From assembly GCA_022722495.1 (NCBI GenBank), contig JAIJLI010000044.1, positions 1 to 10,287 of the forward strand: 10,287 bases of DNA, in the 5' to 3' direction. Source of the DNA: Dialister sp. Its GTDB lineage: Bacteria; Bacillota; Negativicutes; Veillonellales; Dialisteraceae. Below, one piece after another: positions 1 through 6,120 of the stretch. The translations under genes were made by a program, and so were the position numbers. The first letter of the stretch is position 1. Every line of letters starts with the position of its first letter. The notes under the pieces were generated by a model. It did not search any database and was not told the origin of the DNA. It was given only the letters and a program-made list of their open reading frames with translations.

Positions 1-384
1 CTCGGTGTGAAACTCGACTACAGTTATCTCCATGTGGGTGGCAGAAGTGTAGATTCCCAGTTCTCCCAGCCTCGTCCGCATTCTGCTACCTGGCGTCTCG
101 ACTACGACCGCCAGCTCTGTTCGTTCTATCGCATCAATGCCGCTCTGTCAGGCAGATACCTGTCTTCTCCTGATACGAACATCGAGAAGCATGACAGCAG
201 TTATCAGTTGTGGAAGTTCACGCTTCAACAGCGATTCCTGGATGCCGTCAATCTGAATTTCACGGTAGATAATCTTTTCGGTTATACGCCAAAGAACTAT
301 TATTGGAGTTCTGCGATGACCACCGGCCGCACCTTCTCAGTGGGACTTTCGGTTGACATCGACCGTTTCGTAAAGGTATTCTAA
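1..384 (+). CDS. TonB-dependent receptor, C-terminal fragment (5' end outside window)
   Basis: The frame is open from the first base, so this is the last 127 codons of a longer gene. The protein shows alternating polar and hydrophobic beta-strand segments. It ends in the outer-membrane barrel pattern TFSVGLSVDIDRFVKVF, with an aromatic terminal residue as expected for recognition by the BAM assembly machinery. The segment NLFGYTPKNYYWSSAMTTGRTF is typical of the last strands of Bacteroidota TonB-dependent receptors, which import ligands such as siderophores, cobalamin or glycans across the outer membrane using TonB energy. The plug domain and the ligand-specific part lie outside the window, so the substrate cannot be named. 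The gene is followed within 10 bases by a hairpin terminator, so it is the last gene of its unit. Confidence 0.85.
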   Translation, partial: LGVKLDYSYLHVGGRSVDSQFSQPRPHSATWRLDYDRQLCSFYRINAALSGRYLSSPDTNIEKHDSSYQLWKFTLQQRFLDAVNLNFTVDNLFGYTPKNYYWSSAMTTGRTFSVGLSVDIDRFVKVF

Positions 385-391
385 TAAAAAT

Positions 392-430
392 AGCAGGGTG
401 GACCAGTCTTCCATCCTGCTTCTTTTTTAT
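392..430 (+). terminator. Rho-independent terminator of the receptor gene
   Basis: An 11-bp stem (392-402 with 410-420, including one G-U pair) closes a 7-base loop and is followed by TCTTTTTTAT. It begins 8 bases after the receptor stop codon. The minus-strand toxin remnant ends 14 bases beyond it. Confidence 0.85.
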
Positions 431-443
431 TAATAGCCCCCCT

Positions 444-521
444 CTAACTGTATAGATAGCCGCGCTTTTTGCAAAGTTTTAAAGCTTTGTCAAATCTCTT
501 AGTAGTGTCAAGTTTATACAT
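444..521 (-). pseudogene. YafQ/RelE-type toxin, truncated N-terminal remnant
   Basis: A 25-codon frame reads MYKLDTTKRFDKALKLCKKRGY and then LYS-stop. The first 22 residues match the opening of YafQ-family mRNA interferases as I know them: first strand, basic first helix and the KKRGY turn. Intact members are about 90 residues, so the RNase core and catalytic histidines are missing. The ATG overlaps the stop of the upstream antitoxin-like ORF (TAATG), the normal coupling of such pairs. The break falls just before the terminator of the receptor gene, which suggests that a rearrangement removed the rest. The family call rests on recalled sequence pattern only. Confidence 0.6.
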
Positions 522-631
522 TATTCCCCTAAGATAGTATCAAACATTTCATCAACAGAATTCCAATGGGTAACTCTGCCTTTCTCCTTGTCTTCTTCGG
601 CAAGTTCTAGATTTGTTTTCTTTGGTTTCAT
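521..631 (-). CDS. Small antitoxin-like protein (36 aa), partner of truncated toxin
   Basis: The ORF starts MKPKKTNLELAEEDKEKGRV and ends in an acidic tail with WNSVDEMFDTILGE. It is highly charged and resembles the C-terminal, toxin-neutralising part of RelB/DinJ-type antitoxins, whose usual length is 80-90 residues. There is no room for an N-terminal DNA-binding domain: an in-frame TAA lies just upstream, and a good -7 promoter box (656-663) is placed for a leader of about 20 bases before this ATG. It may be a genuinely short antitoxin, or a trimmed remnant that kept or gained a promoter. With the toxin broken it probably has no active partner here. It was assigned by position before the toxin start and by composition. 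Confidence 0.5.
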   Translation of the reverse strand: MKPKKTNLELAEEDKEKGRVTHWNSVDEMFDTILGE

Positions 632-655
632 GACAGAAATATCAATTTACAGCAG

Positions 656-663
656 CAAAATTA
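656..663 (-). promoter_or_regulatory. -7 promoter box for the antitoxin-like ORF
   Basis: TAATTTTG on the minus strand matches the Bacteroidetes -7 consensus TAnnTTTG. TTG-rich sequence lies at 681-691, roughly 18-25 bases upstream, but no exact TTTG sits at optimal spacing. The predicted RNA start is about 20 bases before the ATG at 631. Confidence 0.5.
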
Positions 664-814
664 CGTTTTTTTCTCTAAACAACCAAGCAAATTAAAAGAT
701 TTTTTTAATTTTGGTATAGTGTACCCGTTTTTATGTGCTAACTTCAAGGATTTACAGTCTCCTGACGGTATGATGGATGGAAGTCTCATCTTAGGGCGAT
801 TTTCCTTATTTTGC

Positions 815-1165
815 CTAGAACCATCTCTTCTTCATTTTCTTCAAGAAATCCTTGGTGATAGAGAAGCCGGAGGCATCACCTATTACGGAGTCGGTATAGC
901 AGAAGGGACATTCAGCTGTAGGCGGCTCATCAGGGAGGTAATCCGTGATTTCGGATGGCGAGAAGATTTCGCCGCAGAAGAAACAGCCGCACTTTTCAGA
1001 TTTTTCTATTTGTTCCTTGTTGCTGTAGCTGCAGTCGTGAGCCTGGCGGAAGATCCTGTCTTTCTCTTCCAGTTCTTCCGTTTCTAAAACTTCGAGCTTG
1101 AAGATGGCAGGAACATCCCGATGCTGTGGATGCTCAGCCAAATGCTTGAATTCTTCGTATGTCAT
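815..1165 (-). CDS. Conserved small Cys4 (zinc-ribbon-like) cytosolic protein
   Basis: This 116-residue protein has no signal peptide or membrane segment. The N-terminal third is acidic and helical. It is followed by two knuckles, CGCFFC (C59, C61, C64) and CPFC (C86, C89), spaced for a single zinc site. The conserved-looking tail reads DSVIGDASGFSITKDFLKKM and ends in WF. I recall similar short 'cytoplasmic proteins' in many bacteria with the order knuckle, F.PSEI, CP.C, DSVIGDASG, FL..M...WF, but I know no proven function. It stands alone, with no promoter box of the TAnnTTTG type within about 100 bases upstream. A plus-strand frame across the same bases (719-1087) is an antisense shadow. 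Confidence 0.75.
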   Translation of the reverse strand: MTYEEFKHLAEHPQHRDVPAIFKLEVLETEELEEKDRIFRQAHDCSYSNKEQIEKSEKCGCFFCGEIFSPSEITDYLPDEPPTAECPFCYTDSVIGDASGFSITKDFLKKMKKRWF

Positions 1166-1277
1166 GGGACGGTTATCTTAAGAATTTGTGAAAGTCAATT
1201 TGAGATCTAAGTTCAGGGAGCCAACCTTCATTGGGTTCTATCTGATTTCTAGAAGTTTCCCTTCTAACCATATTTTT

Positions 1278-1376
1278 GTGGATTTTGAAAATGTCAGATT
1301 GTCGAAAGATGAAACCTTCGAGTGCCATCATTTGGAAGATTGATATCACAATAAGGTGGTTTTCATATTTTTTGTC
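1278..1376 (+). pseudogene. Decayed 3' junction of a regulator/kinase module
   Basis: Read on the plus strand, 1278-1343 encodes VDFENVRLSKDETFECHHLED followed by a stop. This matches residues 128-146 and 182-184 of the intact regulator gene at 6121-6675 (RLAKDDTFECRH and LED-stop). Exactly 35 codons (equivalent to 6559-6663) are deleted, between short CATT matches. The similarity continues past the stop to about 1376 and matches 6676-6709, which on the minus strand is the end of the kinase gene. The remnant thus preserves the tail-to-tail junction of both genes. The kinase stop codon is altered (TAA to ATG), and the frame upstream of 1278 no longer resembles the regulator. It is not expected to make a product. 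Confidence 0.65.
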
Positions 1377-1433
1377 TCTAGCGGAGTTAACCTTTAGTCT
1401 CTTAGAAGATGCTCTTCTCCTCTCCCGTAGGAT

Positions 1434-1492
1434 GAAAATAAAGAAAACACTCATGGCATTCGCTATTATATCAATAGGAAAGCCATGAGTGT
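1434..1492 (-). terminator. Terminator of the five-gene minus-strand operon
   Basis: Perfect 11-bp arms (1447-1457 and 1482-1492) enclose 24 bases that contain a further CTATT/AATAG stem. On the minus strand the hairpin is followed by TTTTCTTTATTTTC. It starts 8 bases after the stop codon at 1500. A smaller 6-bp hairpin (1404-1418) lies just beyond. Confidence 0.75.
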
Positions 1493-1499
1493 AATTGGT

Positions 1500-2018
1500 T
1501 TATTGAAGTCTTAATTTTCTAGAACCTGTCCAACTTACTTTGAAGATAGATTCTGAGGTAAGTTCAAGTGTCTTGTAATCTTTGGAAACTGTACCTCGTA
1601 GGACTAGATCGTTGGCGTAAACAGTTATGTCATAGCCATTCGCTTCCCATTCTCCACTCCAAGTAGCGTCGTCTTGCAATGTTTCTTTGATGCTGACTTT
1701 GCCATTGTTCTTGAAGGTGAGGCGCAAAGATTCTGTGGCAGTACTCTTATCCAAGTCTCTTTCGTCATCATATACGATGTCGTCTTCTACTTGGCGTGTT
1801 ACCTTATATACCATTTTTCCTCTTTGTGCAACTGTGTCGCTAAAGATTTTTGTAGAGTCCACTTGTGGCTCTACTTTTTCGGAAACGATGGAGTCTTTTA
1901 TTGCCGTACTGTCTACGGCTTTTGCATCTTTAGTCTGTTTGTTGCCACAAGCGGTAAATGATGCGACTAGGCAAACGGCTAATGCTGTGATAAAAGAATG
2001 TCTCATGAGGCTTGTCAT
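1500..2018 (-). CDS. Putative lipoprotein of unknown function (last gene of operon)
   Basis: This 172-residue protein has a type II signal peptide: R6, a hydrophobic stretch FITALAVCLVASFTA, and lipobox cysteine C24 followed by GNK. It should be anchored in the inner or outer membrane facing the periplasm. Residues 25-60 are a polar, Lys/Asp/Ser-rich linker. Residues 68-172 are beta-rich (FKNNGKVSIKE, WSGEWEANGYDITVY, LRGTVSKDYKTLEL), suggesting a small barrel or sandwich like those of many Bacteroidota lipoproteins. The ATG overlaps the stop of the upstream gene as ATGA, so translation is probably coupled. Starting instead at M5 (2006) would give a more usual signal length and cannot be excluded. 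No family was recognised. Confidence 0.75.
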   Translation of the reverse strand: MTSLMRHSFITALAVCLVASFTACGNKQTKDAKAVDSTAIKDSIVSEKVEPQVDSTKIFSDTVAQRGKMVYKVTRQVEDDIVYDDERDLDKSTATESLRLTFKNNGKVSIKETLQDDATWSGEWEANGYDITVYANDLVLRGTVSKDYKTLELTSESIFKVSWTGSRKLRLQ

Positions 2019-2500
2019 TTGATTTCCTTTACAATTTTTGCGGATGCAGCACAGTCCTTGGCTCTAACCAGAGTGATGTCACCTTCATAACTGTCTGGCA
2101 AAAGGTCAAAGTTGAGATGATCACATTCTGCAAAGCCGTTCTTCATGTGATAACTAACATTTGTGAGAAACTTCTTGCCGTTTTGTATCAACACCAAGGC
2201 ATCTCCTTCGTGTTGACCATCAAATGCATCTGCATAATCTTTCTTGACACCAGGCTTCTGTAATGCCTCCTTTACAGACATTCCTACTGCCAAATTGTTT
2301 GATTTAGCAATACTGTCTGCTCTTGCAATACTATCAGCACGAACTATGCTGTCAACCCTAGCGATACTGTCTGCTTTAGCTTGTGCTATGGCAGCTGAGT
2401 CTATTCCATTTTCCGAACTGTTTCTATTGCAGTTGGAGCAACTTATGATGCTTGTTGTGAAACAGACAAGCATCATGATAAAAAAATGTTTCTTTTTCAT
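2015..2500 (-). CDS. Putative lipoprotein with DSIA hexapeptide repeats
   Basis: This 161-residue protein starts MKKKHFFIMMLVCFTTSIIS and has lipobox cysteine C21. A start at 2524 would add 8 residues that spoil the signal peptide and would overlap the upstream gene, so the ATG at 2500 was chosen, leaving a 17-base gap. Four tandem hexapeptides of the form (A/V)DSI(A/V)(R/K) at residues 43-66 form a likely rod or coiled linker. Such DSIA repeats are common in Bacteroidota surface or periplasmic proteins. The C-terminal domain (about 68-161) is small and mixed alpha/beta, with VGMSVKEALQKPGVKKDYADAF and VRAKDCAASAKIVKEIK. No enzymatic motif is visible and I do not recognise a family. It is co-transcribed with its neighbours by position. 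Confidence 0.75.
   Translation of the reverse strand: MKKKHFFIMMLVCFTTSIISCSNCNRNSSENGIDSAAIAQAKADSIARVDSIVRADSIARADSIAKSNNLAVGMSVKEALQKPGVKKDYADAFDGQHEGDALVLIQNGKKFLTNVSYHMKNGFAECDHLNFDLLPDSYEGDITLVRAKDCAASAKIVKEIK
2303..2374 (-). repeat. Four tandem 18-bp coding repeats (DSIA/DSIV units)
   Basis: These encode ADSIAR, VDSIVR, ADSIAR and ADSIAK in the lipoprotein gene. The units are imperfect at the DNA level. Copy number could vary by slippage between strains. Confidence 0.7.
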
Positions 2501-2517
2501 TGTCTTGTAATTTGTAA

Positions 2518-3597
2518 TTACCACTTTATAGCAGCCACTTTCCCGTTTTTGGTATAGATGGCTCTAGGAAACCTTGCATTTATATATGAGGCAGTCATTG
2601 CAAAGAGTCGTGTCGGGAGATATACCTTATAGCCGCTTTCTACTCTTACAAAGCCATATGCGATAAAATTAACGTCCTTCATTACAAGTTTATATTCTCG
2701 AACAATGCCCTCAGGCATACCTATGTATGGTCTAAAGTCTTCCATCGCATCGAATGCTTTTCGACCATACTTCTGTACCAGAACCTTTTCCATTTGTGCA
2801 TGCTTATTCCTTGCAGCGTTTTTTATATTCTTTTCAGCTATTTGTCCTGCTTTTACTTCTGCATTATATGCTTGTGCAAAAGAATCGTATTGTATACACT
2901 TCTCGCCAACTTTCTCGCCATTCTTGTTCAGATATATTCCAACATATAACTCCAGCTTGTCATTCTCTTTGGCGGTCTTTGGCGTGAAAGAATAGTCGTC
3001 TTTAGTACCTGCATACTTAAAAATTCCAAGCATAGAGTTGCCTTCAGGCTGATACAATAATGCTTGGTAGTTTGTTTTAAATTGGGATATGATATTCGGC
3101 TCTTTGTTCTTTTCGAAGAGAGTATATATATGACGACCATATTTTAATTTGCTTTCATCCCCATTTATCACTATAACAATTCTTCCGTCGGGATATATCA
3201 CGGCATCGTCAATGAAGTCGTTGTCAAACGTATGGGTCTTTGGCAGCACGTCCAAAGCTTTTATCATATTGGAATAACTTTCAGTATTTTGTGCAAGGCT
3301 TACTCCAAAGTAGGTTGCGACATCCGGATCCTTTGGGAGTATGGTTTCTTTCAACTCGTCATACAGCACATCCCAGTCAACACCTCTTTTAATGTTCTCA
3401 TTCACGAAGCGTTGCACGTAAGGAATGAATTCCTTTGGTGAATCGGAATTTGTAATGGCGTCGATGAATGTGTACATCTTGTTTGGGTCGGCTTGATATG
3501 CTATCCAAACGGACTCGGCGCTTTGTTCTACGCCTTGGGCGTAGGACAAAAGTATGCTAAATACGCAACATATTGTCAATAATATTTTTTTCATCAT
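2518..3597 (-). CDS. Exported protein of unknown function (359 aa)
   Basis: A type I signal peptide (MMKKILLTICCVFSILLSYAQ, cleavage likely near residue 20) sends the protein to the periplasm. The N-terminal part (about 25-130) is helical. The middle has strands such as AVIYPDGRIVIVINGDESKL, TNYQALLYQPEGNSMLGIFKY and KLELYVGIYLNKNGEKVGEKC. The end (from about 285) carries a compact motif-rich region, FRPYIGMPEGIVREYKLVMKD to YTKNGKVAAIKW. No catalytic signature is evident and I do not recognise the family. The start lies 8 bases after the stop of the preceding gene, so the two are surely one unit. Translation could instead begin at the second Met (3594). Confidence 0.8.
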   Translation of the reverse strand: MMKKILLTICCVFSILLSYAQGVEQSAESVWIAYQADPNKMYTFIDAITNSDSPKEFIPYVQRFVNENIKRGVDWDVLYDELKETILPKDPDVATYFGVSLAQNTESYSNMIKALDVLPKTHTFDNDFIDDAVIYPDGRIVIVINGDESKLKYGRHIYTLFEKNKEPNIISQFKTNYQALLYQPEGNSMLGIFKYAGTKDDYSFTPKTAKENDKLELYVGIYLNKNGEKVGEKCIQYDSFAQAYNAEVKAGQIAEKNIKNAARNKHAQMEKVLVQKYGRKAFDAMEDFRPYIGMPEGIVREYKLVMKDVNFIAYGFVRVESGYKVYLPTRLFAMTASYINARFPRAIYTKNGKVAAIKW

Positions 3598-3605
3598 ATT
3601 GTATT

Positions 3606-5009
3606 TTATTTATCTTTATTCTTGTTGTATTCAGCCAAAATGAAGTTCATTATAGGCTCGTATATCTTCTCTGTTTCTTGTGATTTACAGTTTTCTTTAG
3701 TCGTGACTTTTCCGTTGCTGCTTATAATGACAGGTAGAGCCTCGTTATTCTTCAGCGAAGGAACTTGGTCAACAATTTCCTTTGTGACGTTAAACAATTT
3801 TATTTTAAATTCCGGAGTAAATGAGCGTCCATAAACTTGCACCATCACTGCGGCAAGGAAACTGCCCAATATGTTTCGTGACTTGAATGTTTCTATATAA
3901 TTGAGCATATTTTGTTCCTTTTTGTTGCTGGTGTCCTTGCCGCCGTAGGACTGGGCCCAGTTAATATTTTTACACTCGTCATCTAGCCAAATGTCGAATT
4001 TGTAGTATTTGCGGTTTTTGGCTTTAATGGTAATAGCCTGCATTTGCTGTTTGACAGGATAACTTTTAGCTATTTTTTTTAAGTCCAACTTAACTGCTTG
4101 CAGTGCCCATGGCATCTCGTGCTTGAAGGCGCATTTATTTATGAAATATTCCTTATAGTCATCTTTTTGCGTAGCCCAACCATTGTTGCGGTCTCCATAG
4201 GGGAAGTCTCCTTCTTTATAAATCTTAATGACATTCCGGTCATCGAAGTCTTCTACCTCTTCGATTTTGCGGATATATGAAATGTTGTCCTTTACATACT
4301 CTGCGATGGCAATATCAACATCGCACGTTGCAAAAAGCGAGTCTACCACTGGTATGTCGTATGGTATGAACGACAGAAGAGTTTCAAAGTCCTTTGAGCG
4401 AATAGCTCTCTTGAGGGTTTGCTTCTTGTCTGCAATAAGTGACATTAATTTTTCGTGATACACGTCTTCAAGCCCATACTGTGATGCCACGTCGGACAGT
4501 TGTTTAGAAGGCTTGTTTATAAAGCTCATGGCAGCCAATGCTGCAGCTTTGTCTTTGTTCAGCTGGAACTGCAGGGCTACTGTATACATCTTGGTGACAG
4601 GAATCTGTGGGCACAGCTTGAGGTATTCCAAAGCCTTGGAATAGTCCTGGTTGCAAATCTTCTTGAATCCCAAGGCGTAGTAGTTGGCTGCATACATGGC
4701 ATCTTCGTAATACACTTTCTTGCCAGCAGCAAGTTTTGCATCCCATTTGGCAAGTTTCTTCTTGCATTTCTCGAAATATTCGTTGGCGCAGTTTACCTTC
4801 TCTTGTTTTGTGATGTACTCGCCGTCATGTACCAACAGACGACTGATTTTTTCCTCAGCTTCTTGCTCTGTGTCAGCTTCTGCAAGAATCTCTGAGATGA
4901 TAGACTTGAGAATTCTTTCTGATTCCAATTTCTTTGCTAAATCCTGTGAGAAAGAAATCTGTGTGAAGCATACTGCCAGTAGCAGTAGAATTAATCTTAA
5001 ATGTTTCAT
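3606..5009 (-). CDS. Exported helical-repeat protein of unknown function (467 aa)
   Basis: A signal peptide (MKHLRLILLLLAVCFTQISFS, cleavage before QD near residue 22) indicates periplasmic export. Residues 24-60 form a charged helix. Residues 103-165 (YAANYYALGFKKI, YSKALEYLKLCPQ, MYTVALQFQLNKDKAAALAAM) look like TPR-type helical pairs, suggesting a protein-binding scaffold. The C-terminal half (about 255-467) is mixed alpha/beta, with YGDRNNGWATQKDDYKEYF and a beta stretch KYYKFDIWLDDE. No enzymatic motif was seen and no family recognised. It shares the operon with another exported protein and two lipoproteins, consistent with an envelope complex. The gap to the preceding gene is 42 bases and contains an A/T-rich TAATTTTA that only partly resembles a promoter box. 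Confidence 0.8.
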   Translation of the reverse strand: MKHLRLILLLLAVCFTQISFSQDLAKKLESERILKSIISEILAEADTEQEAEEKISRLLVHDGEYITKQEKVNCANEYFEKCKKKLAKWDAKLAAGKKVYYEDAMYAANYYALGFKKICNQDYSKALEYLKLCPQIPVTKMYTVALQFQLNKDKAAALAAMSFINKPSKQLSDVASQYGLEDVYHEKLMSLIADKKQTLKRAIRSKDFETLLSFIPYDIPVVDSLFATCDVDIAIAEYVKDNISYIRKIEEVEDFDDRNVIKIYKEGDFPYGDRNNGWATQKDDYKEYFINKCAFKHEMPWALQAVKLDLKKIAKSYPVKQQMQAITIKAKNRKYYKFDIWLDDECKNINWAQSYGGKDTSNKKEQNMLNYIETFKSRNILGSFLAAVMVQVYGRSFTPEFKIKLFNVTKEIVDQVPSLKNNEALPVIISSNGKVTTKENCKSQETEKIYEPIMNFILAEYNKNKDK

Positions 5010-5051
5010 GATGCTTTTTGTTTAAAATTATAAATGTTTATTAATTTGTTT

Positions 5052-5660
5052 TCATGCAAACAATGCTGTTGTTGCAGCATTGAGAATACCTTGCACAGTG
5101 AAGTCCAAGGCTGCTGTTCCGAGTCTTTCTGCCATTTTCGTCATCAGTTCCTTGAAAGTCAGCTTTTCGTTGTTCTTGCTTTTTCGAACTTCTTTTAGCA
5201 GCTTGTTAATTTCTTCTTTACCATCTGCTGGAATACAGAGAAAATACTCAAGATCGTCGTAATCCATTGAGACTATTTCTGAGTTGAAGGAACTGTCAGA
5301 GAATCTGCCTCCAGCTTTTAATGTTGAGTCTAAATATCTGCGCAAGTACATATCTTCTATGACAAATTGTATGCACTTGCCGTCTTTCTTGAAATGAGCC
5401 TGTTTGAGATGTTCGCAGACCATATTATATTTGTCAACGGATGTATTGTTGCTATATTTCAGTTCTGCTTCATAGCGCAGACGTTTAACTTTGCTCTCTG
5501 GTATCTTCAGACCTATGCTGATTTCATAGTTCTTCTTTCCTTGAAGTTCGTGCTCCAATAAATAATGGAATATCCACACTTCAAAGTCATTTTTGTTCAT
5601 AGAGCCAAAGCCTTTCTCTATATATTTAGAGATTACTTCGTTTAATGTCAGTTCTTTCAT
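5052..5660 (-). CDS. Cytosolic HTH-like protein, first gene of the operon
   Basis: This 202-residue protein has no signal peptide, unlike the four genes that follow it. Residues 44-68 (NYEISIGLKIPESKVKRLRYEAELKY) read as a helix-turn-helix with a basic recognition helix. Residues 18-40 (FGSMNKNDFEVWIFHYLLEHEL) form a preceding helical pair. The C-terminus (180-202) is an alanine-rich, mildly hydrophobic helix. A DNA-binding or regulatory role is inferred, but a part in a cytoplasmic complex is equally possible. It is translated from ATG 30 bases after the U-tract of the leader terminator, so its expression may depend on read-through of that hairpin. I recall similar N-terminal sequences in other Bacteroidota but no assigned function. 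Confidence 0.75.
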   Translation of the reverse strand: MKELTLNEVISKYIEKGFGSMNKNDFEVWIFHYLLEHELQGKKNYEISIGLKIPESKVKRLRYEAELKYSNNTSVDKYNMVCEHLKQAHFKKDGKCIQFVIEDMYLRRYLDSTLKAGGRFSDSSFNSEIVSMDYDDLEYFLCIPADGKEEINKLLKEVRKSKNNEKLTFKELMTKMAERLGTAALDFTVQGILNAATTALFA

Positions 5661-5689
5661 TGTTAAAATTGTTTTAAAGATTTAGACAC

Positions 5690-5769
5690 AAAAAAGGTGC
5701 GAACCAATTTCATTCTGTTCTGAAGGTTCTGGACTACCTGTACACAAAGAATGAAAATCAGCTCACACC
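5690..5769 (-). terminator. Strong hairpin terminator or attenuator ahead of the operon
   Basis: Arms 5748-5769 and 5696-5716 can form 21 bp on the minus strand (four G-U pairs, one bulged U) around a 31-base loop, followed directly by six U (5690-5695). It sits 30 bases upstream of the operon's first ATG and about 170 bases downstream of the only clear promoter box. It therefore either ends a free RNA or attenuates the operon. Confidence 0.7.
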
Positions 5770-5784
5770 AATGGGTATATGTTG

Positions 5785-5937
5785 ATACCCATCCCGCCGA
5801 AGCGGAATGGATACAATAATACACGGTTGGGTGAACAACTTCTGTCTTCGTTCTTGTGTACAATGAATTGTCCAGATTCTCAGTACGAACCAAGCATGGT
5901 TGTTTCCTTAACATGTCTGCTGCTTGTTTAGAACAGC
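5785..5937 (-). ncRNA. Structured RNA element, copy A (leader of the five-gene operon)
   Basis: This element begins just after a TATATTTG box and is homologous along its length to 7936-8087. Visible stems, in transcript order, are: P1 5934-5938/5918-5922 (TGCTG/CAGCA); P2 5897-5901/5888-5892 (AACCA/TGGTT); and a 9-bp hairpin with a UUCG tetraloop at 5789-5810. Between them lie stretches identical to copy B, including 16 bases at 5869-5884 and 11 bases at 5851-5861. Base changes in P1 and P2 relative to copy B keep pairing. It may be a stand-alone RNA or the front part of a longer leader reaching 5690. I do not recognise it as a named riboswitch or sRNA family. A 127-codon frame across it (5663-6046) is judged non-coding. 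Confidence 0.6.
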
Positions 5938-5941
5938 ACTG

Positions 5942-5949
5942 CAAATATA
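5942..5949 (-). promoter_or_regulatory. -7 promoter box TATATTTG of element A
   Basis: Matches TAnnTTTG on the minus strand, immediately before the P1 stem of the structured element. No matching -33 TTTG was found at 19-21 bases. No other TAnnTTTG lies between it and the operon start at 5660, so it is the best candidate promoter for the operon. Confidence 0.6.
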
Positions 5950-6108
5950 CCATTTTTTTTCTAAAGTTGTTCATTGTGAGCTGATTTTTTTGCAAAAATA
6001 GGTGTTTTTTCTGCTTTTTCAGCGTTCCATTCCGTTCCAAGTTCAAAATATAGGGCGTTTTTTAGTCGAAATATTGGCTTTTTTGTGTGTTGCTTGGATT
6101 TGTTTCAG

Positions 6109-6116
6109 TATCTTTG
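6109..6116 (+). promoter_or_regulatory. -7 promoter box of the regulator-like gene
   Basis: TATCTTTG matches TAnnTTTG, with TTGTG about 19 bases upstream (6085-6089). It ends only 4 bases before the chosen ATG (6121), so the transcript would be nearly or completely leaderless. Confidence 0.6.
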
Positions 6117-6120
6117 CAGC

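Noticed and set aside
719..1087. 122-codon plus-strand ORF
   Set aside because: It is antisense to the Cys4 protein gene, whose minus-strand frame shows conserved knuckle motifs.
1173..1454. 93-codon minus-strand ORF
   Set aside because: It starts inside the operon terminator hairpin and is antisense to the decayed regulator end. Its similarity to the kinase end is explained by the fossil.
5663..6046. 127-codon minus-strand ORF
   Set aside because: It runs through the promoter box, the structured element and the terminator hairpin. The homologous copy B is not open in the corresponding way, and the protein has no credible features.
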